Assembly (NCBI RefSeq): GCF_022539595.1
Contig: NC_072770.1
Location: forward strand, 24,669,105-24,733,104
Direction: 5' to 3'
DNA: 64,000 nt
Origin: Amphiprion ocellaris
Lineage: Eukaryota; Chordata; Actinopteri; Pomacentridae
The translations under genes were made by a program, and so were the position numbers. Below, one piece after another: positions 10,601-20,678 of this stretch. Positions within the stretch are counted from its first letter, which is position 1, and every line of letters starts with the position of its first letter. The notes beneath the pieces were generated by a model, which was not told the origin of the DNA, did no database searches, and was given only the letters and a program-made list of their open reading frames with translations.

Positions 10601-10901
10601 CACTACCAAGAATTGCAGTGAGGAGGAACCAGCAGCAGCAGATCCTGTGTCCTATAATCGTATCCTGCAATGGGAGTTGAAGTCTGCAGAGCTACTTTGC
10701 CATCTGACAAGCTGTGTACTCATGAACTGCATCTCCCATGAGTCACCCAGCATCACCAATTCTATTTGGGGTTCACATGGTTCAGGGGTGGTTGTGAAAC
10801 TCTTGCACCTGACAGGACTGCTCATCATCTACAGACTGATGCAAAGCTATTCCTCATGAGGTAGCAGAAAAGACACGGCATTCGTTTCTCTACAGAATAA
10901 G
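10600..10901 (+). other. Candidate 5' untranslated exon of calcoco1
   Basis: A good donor AAG|GTAAGA ends at 10901. A good acceptor, TTTCTTCCTAAACAG, opens the first coding exon at 11567, leaving 17 bases before the ATG. A non-coding first exon ending at 10901 is the natural partner; its 5' limit and promoter cannot be fixed from sequence. Confidence 0.35.
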
Positions 10902-11583
10902 GTAAGATTAACACTACCAACACCAACATTAACTCCGCAGAGCTCATTAAGTTATTAAACCCAGCAATTTATCTCAGAAAGCTACAAACAGAACACTAAC
11001 AATGGGCACGCGTCATGTGTTCTCATGAATAGTATGTACATAGGAGGAACTGATTTGTTTGCTGAATGCATTGATTAGACATATTAAATTTTTAACTGAA
11101 AATGTCAAGTTTTTAAAAAAAAAAATTGTTTCTGGATGCAGTCATCTTTTCATGATTGTGGTTTTTAGGAATGAAATGTCAAAAAAAAAAAGTGTTGGAA
11201 TGTCAATTAAAGCTATTAGTCTGCTAATAACCTTTAATTAATGAAGTCTAATCCTAAAAATTGTGCCATTATTATTTTGAGAGTCAATTGATGTATTTGT
11301 TTTATTTTTGGAGTATAAAATGCCACATGCCCAGAGCTACAACTAATTCACTCACAATGTCTGATTTTTGTGAACTATATGCTAGAATCTAAGCACTCGT
11401 ATATAAGCTTCTTGTTTATAAACATATTGTTGAGCCATAGGCGGCCGGTGTTTTGACCATGCTGCATTCCTAAACTGACTCTGCTATCACGTTTCATCAG
11501 CTGTTCTCATCCAGACTGAAACTGGAGCACATTTCACTGGACCCATGTGTGTTTCTTCCTAAACAGCAAAGCTTCCTATTACC

Positions 11584-14500
11584 ATGGATAAACAGTCCAC
11601 AGTGGTGTTTCGAAATGTGGGACAGCTCTACTTCCCCCAGACCAGAGTGGAGTGTCACTACAGCCTGAGCTCAGACCATCAGTGGAGCAGCAGTGACTGG
11701 ATTGGCATTTTTGAGGTAGATTCACCCAATTTACCACCACCATCCCCGACAAATAAAACAGAAAATATCACAACTCTTTGTTACTGTGTTACATGAGCGG
11801 TGAAGAAGATGCACATTTCTATGCTTCGTGGAACAAAAAATGTGTTTTTCTGTCCTGTCACAGATGGGCTGGTCTTCAGTTAAACAGTATTACACGTACA
11901 CATGGGTTCTAGTTCCTGAAGGTTACACTGAGGGAACCACTGTCGACTTCTGTGCACTTTTCCAGGGTAAGATCAGCAAAACATCTTTTAAAAGGACAGT
12001 TAATGATTCAATCTTCTTCAAATTTGAACCTTAACAAGTAACTATGTGATCACAGCAGCCACAACACCCATCAACATGTTGAGGTTACGACCAGTTTCTG
12101 CCCAGTGTTCATTTCTACATGAATGCGTGATTAGGGGTCGGACCAACCCCATCTTCCAACTTCGTTTTTTATCTCAGCTACACGCCTGTGATGTTTTGAG
12201 TGCATCTTGTACAGTTGTGACACTATTGTGTCTACAGACAGACATAGAAACACCTAGCAGTATTTCAAAGATAGCTTTGTGGTGGTTCCTTCTACAGTTG
12301 GTGTCTCCAGAACATATTTTGCTATGATCACACAAACACTTACAGATAAACAGACTGACAAGATGAAAACAATGTGACAGAATCGACTGCAATGCCTTTT
12401 CAAGGGGTCATGGCGTGAAATTTGAGGGGTCTAAAATATAAAAGTGCTCAAAATGACATGACACCAAAAATGACATATCCATCAACATGCTGACATTCCA
12501 GCTCATGAGTACTCAGTAGTCATTACTGCATTATTACACAATTATGGGTCAGACCAAAACCTATTTTCCAAATTTGACCCTCATATTCATCTCAACTATA
12601 CACCAATAAAGTTTTGTGACCGCATCTTGCTCTGTTGTAACACTATTGTGTTGACAAAATCCTTTCCCAGACAAATAAACAGACTTTAAAACGCCTGCTT
12701 CAATACTCAAAGCCTGGTATTTTATGGTAGTCTGGGCTACATTAGGTGTCTGCAGGCCTTTCTCATTGCAAGTTTCAAACTTCTTATCATCACTAATGGT
12801 CTGATCTACTTGTAATACACACAGTAGTGGACAGAGTGTACAGACGGCAAGGTGAAATGTTAAACCACTGCAGATCAGCAAGAATAAGACTTTGCTGATG
12901 TAATGCAGTGCAGGTTCTTGGAACAACTCCTGCAAATGTTGCTCTTAGATTAGAGCTTGCTGTGCTTCTATTCAAGTCTTATTTTCTTCTGAAATATTTG
13001 GTGAACCAACAACATTAGGCTTAATTAGAAATGTCTACCCAATGCAGCATCCTACCTGCCCCGGCCCAGTACTGTGGAGTACCAGTTTGTATATGTGGAT
13101 AAGATGGGGGAGGTTCGTGCATGCAGTCATCCCTTCACTTTCTGTGCTCCCAAACCGCTGGATGAGCTGGAGACTCTGAAAGAAGAGCAAGAAGAGGAGG
13201 GAGAGGAAGAGCTGCTCCTGGTCATCCCCAGGGCTCAGCTGCTGCAGGTGGGAAGAAAAAGTTCACTGAGATTTCAAGAACTGAGTAGAAGCATCAGTGT
13301 GAAGGCATTACAAAGATCTTAGTAGTTACTGTGGAAGTATTTAAATATGTTTGCATTTTTCAATGCAGCTGTGCAGTCATCTGTCATCCTGTGTTGTCCA
13401 CAGAGTCGACTAGAGGAGTGCTTGAAAAAGCAGGCGGATTTACAGCGAGCTCTGGATGCAGCAAAAAAAGAGGCAGACAACGAGAAAGAAGACTGCAAAA
13501 AAGCAAGAATGGACTGGGAGTGTGAAAGAGAAGCAATGAAGGCGGAGATCACTGAGCTCAGAGACAACCTGAGACACGACCGCGAGATGCTGAAGAACAT
13601 GGAGGGAAAACACAAGGTACAGACGGCTCACATCACCTGTTCAACAACGCTGCAACACAACTGCTTTGGTGCTTGATAAAAAGGTTTCTAATTAATGGAA
13701 CAAACACAATAAAAGATATGACATAAAAAGTTATGTATAATATTTTTTTTCCTTCTCTATACAACACTGAAAGGATGTAAAATACGATCAGGAAAATCTA
13801 AACTCTGAACTGAGTAAACTTATGACTGAAAAGGCTGAGAGTCAGCAGCAAATCAAAGACCTGGAGGATGACATCAGAGTTCTGACTGACAGAGAGAAAG
13901 AAGGAAACAATGAACTGGAAAGGCAAGTGTCTGAGACATATGCAAACTTAAATATCATTTTCTAGTCTGCAACTAACCTAATTTATTTTTACCACAGACT
14001 GAAAGAGCGAGTGAAGAGAATGTCCAGTCAAATGAAGCACGACGAGGAAAAGAGAAAGTCTCTGCAGGTAACTAGTTGATGCCGACGATTAAGAAATATG
14101 GTGACCGAGGTTGACAGAGGACAGACGACTCTGTAACATAAGAAAACCTCTGATCTCATGACAAACTGCGACCAGGCCAGATATAGGTGGTCAGATCTTT
14201 CTACAAATAGGATAAGAAGAAGGGTCATTCCACCTCAGTTCATCAAATTTTTTCAAAAAATTCATGCCTGACCAACTCATATTTGTCAGTTTTTTCTGTG
14301 CATGCGTATGGTTGTAAGTAAAATGTTTAAAAGTCCTTCAAGAGAGTGGGGTCGTACCTCTTCGTCTCTTTGCAGGTGGAGAACGAGGCTGCTCTGGCGG
14401 AGCTGCGAGGGCTGCAGGACCGTGTGGAGACCAGCGAACATATAGCTGAGAACCTCCGTCGGGAGCTGAGGGAGCTGGGCACCCGACAGGGCAACACCCA

Positions 14501-16754
14501 TGCTGAGCTGCACCAAGCCCGGCTGCAGGTGGCCCAGCTGACCCTGCTGCTGTCTGAGGAGAACCTGGTCCTCAGGGAGGAGAGGGCCAACTGGGCTTTA
14601 GAGAGAGAGGCATACAAACATGCAGCAGAAGTGAGGATGCAGCAGGACCTGATGCTGCACAAGCATGACCTATATATAGATCTGACTTCATTAGTAAACC
14701 TGTTTTCTTGTTTTTGTGCAGAGTGAGAAGAAGAAATTACAAGATCTGAGCTGTGAGGTGCAGAGAAAAGAAGAGTGGCTCCAGGAGGAGAGGACAGAGA
14801 GAGAGAAACTAGAAGTAGAGCTCGGGGAAGAGAAAGATTACAATAAAGTAAGTAAATCATGATCAATATTATTTAATTCACAAACACATCCAGCTCTAAA
14901 TATAACTGCTGCGGTTCTGCATCGTCAGTTGCTCGGGTTGCACTTTGGAAACTGGAGATTCATGCCAGAGTTCAGCGCAGCTCTTTTATTACTCACATAC
15001 TGGCGCAAATAGAAAAGCTTCCATGAACAGTGAGTAAACATTTCTTCACACCGTCATGTGATGAACTGCAGGAAAAGAGGACACATCAGCTGTGTGGGTG
15101 TTGAGGTGATGTGAGTTAAATGCTGCTGCCCCCTGTAGGTGCTGCTGAGAGAGCTGCAGGAGCTGAAGGCCAGTCTGAGAAAAATCCAGAAGGAAAGAGA
15201 CGAGGAGCAACTAAACAAACAGGCAAGAATTCCTCACAGGATCACCAATACACCTTATATTTCCTTATGATTTGCCATTCTTCAGGAGTTGAGTCAAGAG
15301 TTCTAGATAACAATTCACAGTGCATGATAGAATAGCAAAGAATTGTGCTGTTATAGATACTGCCAGTTTTGCTCTTGTTTGTGGCAAATATTTTGAACTA
15401 AAGTCAATCTGTGAATATGAGACTTTCTTGTTTGAATTTCTACATTATTGGTATTGCCATTTTATTCAATTAAAAGATGGGAATACGTCTTTCCCCACAT
15501 TTTACACTCATTCTGTAGCTTAAAACATTATTGATGTCAGCGGTATCTTCAATTATTCACAAAGAAAGCACTTAATAAACTCAAGTAATTAAAGGACAAT
15601 ACCATCATGACAGTTTACATTGAAATACTTTAATTTACTTCCCTCTTTTCTCTACCTGTTCTTCTTCTTATCTGTGGGTTTATATTTGGAAACTTGCAGG
15701 ACCTGGTGAGCTACATTCATCAGTTAGAGCAGATGTTGGAGACTGTGCCAGAAACTAGATCAAATATCGTAGTTTCTACATGCATCTGTAAGTTTAAAAA
15801 GTCTCTCTGTGCACCAGACTAATGCTTAACAGCATTATAATGAGGAGCAAAGTAAAGAATTATTCCCATTTTTGAACAGCTTCTGACTCGTCCTCTGAGG
15901 ATGACAACGATGAATCTTCAGCCTGTGAGGACTCACCAGCCTCAGACACAAAGGTTTGCCATCCAACTAAACTAATCAAGGATTAACACCACCTGCATTG
16001 GCTTCCAACAGACCTGAGTGGTCAAATATTTGACTAGTTTCCCAGCTGAGTCGTCCAGCTCTGCTGTTTGTTCCAGCTCCACCGTTGGACACCTGGGTTT
16101 AGTGCTGTCACAGAAACAATGATGCATTTTATCAAACCAGATCAAGTGAAAAAGAAAACACGGAACAATGACATTTGAGAGAAATATCTCACTTGTATTT
16201 TCACAAAGAACTTACACATCATCAACTCATTCATTTATGATTTGCTTCAGGATATCCTCTGCCAACACAGAATATAATTAGCTAACTTTATAACCAACAG
16301 CCTTGTTGCAAGCTCAGACACTTTTATATGGTTGATTTTGCGAAAATTAGATCAGTTATAAGCTTTTTGTGTAAAAGCATGACTTATTTATAAATACAGA
16401 GCAGTAAAAATATTTTAAAATGAGCATTAGACACAGGGTTTTAATGTTGAGGCAGATCAGTGCATGTTAAAATACTATTTTAGGAGACACACAAAATAGC
16501 CACTGCATCTTGACCCTTGTTTTCCAGTATTGATACATCATAGACATTAGAGTGGAAACACTGCTCAGTGTTACTGGTTCTTAAATAAACACTAGGTTTA
16601 AGTATATTAGGAAACGACAGCAAGATTTACATTCTACATCCATCTTTGTTTCTGTCTGTTGAATCAGGACGAGAAGAGGCAGGACTGTGAAACAAGAGCT
16701 GATGAACGGAAGGAACTGATCTTAAAAGACCTCGTCAACCCCGTCCTGAGGTGA
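11584..16754 (+). CDS. calcoco1: Calcium-binding and coiled-coil domain protein 1 (CALCOCO1), 12 coding exons
   Basis: CALCOCO1 belongs to the NDP52/TAX1BP1 family: a SKICH domain plus long coiled coil, reported as a nuclear-receptor coactivator partner and as an autophagy receptor. Coding exons: 11584-11715, 11864-11966, 13048-13247, 13404-13616, 13774-13922, 13998-14067, 14376-14630, 14722-14847, 15139-15222, 15700-15787, 15880-15953, 16668-16754; phases agree throughout and give 526 residues. Residues about 8-115 are SKICH (VECHYSL, SSDWIGIFE, ASYLP, EYQFVYVD). LLLVIP (about 134-139) occupies the place of the family's non-canonical LIR stretch. Residues 146-470 are Glu/Lys/Leu-rich coiled coil, followed by an acidic Ser-rich piece. 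Introns 5 (AG|GCAAGT) and 9 (CAG|GCAAGA) have GC donors. The C-terminal zinc finger of human CALCOCO1 is not seen; the frame stops at 16754, although a possible donor GAG|GTGACA overlaps the stop. Confidence 0.92.
12048..12690. repeat. Diverged tandem duplication in calcoco1 intron 2
   Basis: Two related blocks follow in the same direction. About 12063-12350 (CATCAACATG ... GGGTCGGACCAA ... CTACACGCCTGTGATGTTTTG ... CACTATTGTGTC ... AGACTGAC) resembles about 12478-12690 (CATCAACATG ... GGGTCAGACCAA ... CTATACACCAATAAAGTTTTG ... CACTATTGTGTTGACA ... AGACT). The pair looks like two old copies of an interspersed repeat, or one duplicated. There is no coding frame. Confidence 0.55.
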
Positions 16755-16889
16755 CAAATCTGGCTTTTTACCAACTGCAACAAAGACACCATTTCCTCCA
16801 TCATGATTAGAATCATTACTCTCCTCACTGCCAGCATGTTTTATAAAGTCTGTCATCGACTTATAGTTCACTTTCTTCTGATAGTCAGC
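16722..16889 (-). other. Exon-like ORF of unknown nature, antisense to calcoco1 last exon
   Basis: On the minus strand a frame opens after CTCTCTAGAG and runs about 55 codons (ADYQKKVNYKSMTDFIKHAG near its start) to a stop at 16722, overlapping the calcoco1 terminal exon. Its phase could follow an exon-like frame at about 17100-17190. I recognise no family. It may be a terminal exon of an unknown gene or a chance ORF. Confidence 0.2.
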
Positions 16890-17570
16890 TCTAGAGAGTA
16901 AAAATAATAAATAATGTAACAACGCAATAAGAGGGGAAAAAAATGCAAATATCTAACACATTCATATCAGGCAAGCAGCAGATTATTAGGAATAGATCTA
17001 AGAGTTTTAGTATCATCTTTATTGACAGTAGAATGTGTTTTGTTTTTTGTTTTTTTTTTACCCTTGGCACCTTTTGTAAATCTTTCTTTGTCTTTTCTTT
17101 TCTGTAAATCTCTCCTATCCTCTCCAGTGATCTGGCTGACGCCCCCATGTGGTAACACAAGGAAGAACTGATAGTCAGGTTGATGTGTATCACTGCAAAA
17201 ATAATTGTCTTTAGGAACCTGTAACATTTTGGGATAATTCTCCCGTTTTGTTAATGTTAAAATTAGATGCCTGTTTTCAGAGAAAATGTGGCAAAGTTTG
17301 TAAGTGTCCAGATTTGTGTTTATTAGTGTGTTTAATGGTTTCACTACTGATTCAGAATTATTCAGTAAGTTTAACCTAAAGATGTAAGTGCTAATTACAA
17401 AGTTTACAGTTTTGTCCTCTTTATATTTTTCGATGCAGACACCAGCTATCCCACAACATCTTGCAGTTTGTTTTAGAACATGTGCTTCCTTTGCTATTAT
17501 CTTTTTAGTTCATTACAATGTGGATTTGTTGCAACTGCTGTGGTGAATGTGGAACTTGATGTTATGATAC

Positions 17571-17785
17571 CTTGAACTGAATCCGCTGCATCGTATTTTG
17601 GTGGCATACCAGCCCATAAACTCTGTGTGACTCCTGAGATCGTGGTGAATGTGTGGGTGTGCGTCACGGTGCAGTGTGAAATGTTTGGTTTCAGTTTGTT
17701 GAGAGCAACGCCAGGTTGGATGAACATGAACGTGTATTTCTGATATTTTTCCTTATTGATACGACCCCCTGTCAGAAAGACGGGG
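17571..17785 (-). other. Exon-like ORF, unrecognised
   Basis: A strong acceptor on the minus strand (TTTTATTTTACAG) opens a frame of about 71 codons containing KYQKYTFMFIQPGVALNKLK and ending at a possible donor CAAG|GTATCA. The composition is protein-like and not low-complexity, but I recognise no family and could not link it with confidence to the neighbouring fragments at 16722 and 19592. It is either part of an unannotated minus-strand gene or a decayed one between calcoco1 and rarg. Confidence 0.28.
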
Positions 17786-19591
17786 CTGTAAAATAAAAGA
17801 TGAAAACACACACATGCTGATTTTGGTGAAGGTATGTGTGTTTATCGTCTTTTAGATTGTATAAGACAGCAGAAATACTGCGTTGAAAGAGTAGCAGTTG
17901 TTTCCATCATATGATTCATCATGTGAAGATGTGATGGCAAAGAAGATGACAAGTTAAAAGTCTGAGAACAAAAAGCGCCTTTATCAAAATACAAGAAACA
18001 ACAAACAGCAAATAATAGGCAACAAAAAAAGCAAAAATAGTATTAACTTCTCATAAAAATACATAAAAACAAGAACATATCAGCCCAGTTGTTGTATTAT
18101 TCTGTGTGTCCATCAAAACTATTTTGCTACAAGTCAGATTGAAATAAAACTCGTGAGGAGTCTGAATCATCCCTGAACATGAAGACAATACATACATTTC
18201 TTACAGAAACTGTTTATAAAAAGTAAGACATCAGTTAAAATTCAACAACACAATGTAACAGAGATGAGTCAAGATTTAAAGGTCATTTGAGATCTTGAAA
18301 TATCCTGCCGCAAAAAAAAACAAGTGAATACATATAGAACCCTATTAGAGTTTATATTGTTTTGTTTCTATCCAAATGTAATGTCATACCTTTCTTTGGT
18401 CTTTTTTCTGAAATCACATGCTTTTGTATTTATCATTATGAGTTTAGGCCTCAGTGATCTTTTCCATGGCTTATTTATTGCACCGGCTCAAATTCAGGAA
18501 AAGAAATAAGTTTAAGGAACAGATAAAAGGAACAGAAAAGAGTTTTTTTCTGACATGTCATGGTTATATGATTCAGAAACATCTTTAAATAATAAACAAC
18601 ATTTATGTAGACTTGGCTGATGATATGCAACATATTGTGAAGAAGAGCAGAGTGAAGGAAAACATTAAAGATATGTTTTGTCTTTTATCTCAGTCATATG
18701 GTTGTGATGTTCTCATCCTTGGTGACAAAATCACAACTTATCAGTCTAAAAAACATAATTATGGCCTCACTCTTTGATTTTTGATAAACTTCTGTGTCTT
18801 TGATGGCTTTAAATCTGGTGCTACAGCTGGTGTGTTGCCACAATGGTCATATAAGAGCTGATTTCTGCTTATCACGTGTCTTTTTCAGATTTCTCACTTG
18901 AGCTTTGTTTTTGAAACTACATCAACAATTTGTTGCAGCCACGTTGCTGCAATGTTTCACACCACTAAGGTCAGTGTGCTGATGGAGAATCCTCTAACTT
19001 TTAGGGAGTTCATGAAGAGTCACATTGTCTTTCATTACGCAAATAATGTCAGTTTCATACATCTTCTGTAAAAAAGTTGTATAGTCTTGATGAAAAACAG
19101 ATTATAAGTATTTTTTACAAAATCCATGTCTTGCATCACTCATTAAATACAACACACATGAACACACATCATTGGAAACTGTTGCCCTGCGATTCAGCCG
19201 ACAGGAAGCGTTTGTTTTGCTTATGTTGCGACCTCAGAGAAGTGCGATATTTATCAATGGAAGTAGCAACTGATGATATGATTCTTGGTCAGCTCGCATC
19301 AGTGACCTGCTGTCCACCAGAAGTCATGAGTCTTTTAAAATTTTTAGATTGTTTTTCTTTAGTTTTGTAAATCAGTTTACAGATGCTAGTAAGTGGACTA
19401 AACACTAACTGTGGAAGATGCAGTAATGACAGTAACATCTCTATAACATCACTGTGTTTTGGTTCATGCTCTCACTTGCACACACACACACACACACCTG
19501 AGGTTTCTGTAAAGTAAACTGATTTTTGGGGTTTTGTCTGTTGGGAGGATTCTTTGCTCGCTCTTTAGGAAATTAAAATGTTATGGCTTAC

Positions 19592-19713
19592 CTGCACTTG
19601 GCTGCTGCACCAAGGACATGATTGTATTGTGAGATTTTTAACCAACTGTGGTGTAAGAAGAAGCTCTGATGGGGGAGTCTTGTTGGGAGAAAACACTCTA
19701 GAAACAAGTGGCC
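19592..19713 (-). other. Exon-like ORF with strong splice sites, unrecognised
   Basis: On the minus strand, TTGATTCTTTCAG precedes a 122-base open segment (LTPQLVKNLTIQSCPWCSS near its end) that ends at the strong donor GTGCAG|GTAAGCC. It lies just beyond the rarg coding end, so it could be in or after the rarg 3' UTR. No family is recognised. Confidence 0.25.
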
Positions 19714-20678
19714 CTGAAAGAATCAACCTGAGACTGTGTGATGACATTAAATCTACCCTGCAGATTCAGCTGTTAGATTATTGTACATGTGTATTGTTGA
19801 GAGGTGGAGATATGTTCCTGAATTTGTTTTGCTTTTCTTTTTATTTGGCCCACAAGCACCAGAGGTGAAATTAAAGTTTCTCTTGTTCTCTATCAGGTTA
19901 CATTATACTCATCAGAGGTTTTTATGAATCAGAAGGATAACGTACATAACCATGTGCTTGTCACTCTGCGAGTTTGAGTCCTGCTCATGACTCCCTCTCT
20001 CTTTGCTATTGCTCTTTTTCCTTTTTTTTTTTTTGCTATTGCTTTTCACTGTGTCCGATAAAGCAGAAACGCGTACAATTAAAGCTTATAAAACACACGT
20101 CCAGTCCCATGAGAGCAGGACTGAGTGAAAAATATACAAAAAAAAAAAAAAAACCAGAACAACACAAGGTCTCACAAACAGGCATAAACACAGAACAGAA
20201 ATGTGTACATGCTTAGAAAAAAAATACATTGAAAAAATAAGTAGCATATTTCCAAATAGTAATAAAGGTAATTCTGAGAAGACATTTGCGTCGTACGGAC
20301 ACCATGTAGAGTTCTGTTGTTGCAATGTATTTTCACCATCAATTTTATACAAAGCATAGCCCTTAACAGATAGCGGAGGAGTGCATTTACTTCTGTCCAA
20401 CAATTCCTCTCTTTGTGTGGACAAAACACTTTTTCAAATATCTTTAACACAGTCTGGCACAGTGATTTGTTTTAATAGTGCCCTCACCAATCCACTGAAA
20501 TGTAGTGCTTTTACTTCCTATTCTGAATTGAACACATTTTTTCCTTTCAGTCTGTATGTACAGTTTAAGTAGATATGTGCTGTATGAAAACACCGTTTAG
20601 GATGTTTAAGAGCCTAAATGTGTGAGGTTCCTGGGAGGTGATATTGCTCTGTGAGGCTCAGCGATCTGCGTCTTCTTC

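Larger units (their letters stand above)
16755..20678. other. Intergenic region and 3' UTRs between convergent calcoco1 and rarg
   Basis: AT-rich sequence between the two tail-to-tail genes. Possible poly(A) signals for rarg (read on the minus strand) are ATTAAA at 20471-20476 and AATAAA at 19840-19845. Apart from the three exon-like minus-strand ORFs listed separately, I see only simple runs, such as a short (CA)n at about 19479-19496 and A/T runs near 20020 and 20135. Confidence 0.5.

Noticed and set aside
13927..13928. GT donor just after the GC donor of calcoco1 intron 5
   Set aside because: Using it shifts the frame of the next exon into a stop; the GC donor keeps the coiled-coil frame.
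14327..14866. 179-codon minus-strand ORF
   Set aside because: Antisense shadow of the GC-rich coiled-coil exons of calcoco1, with Ser/Leu/Arg-rich nonsense composition.
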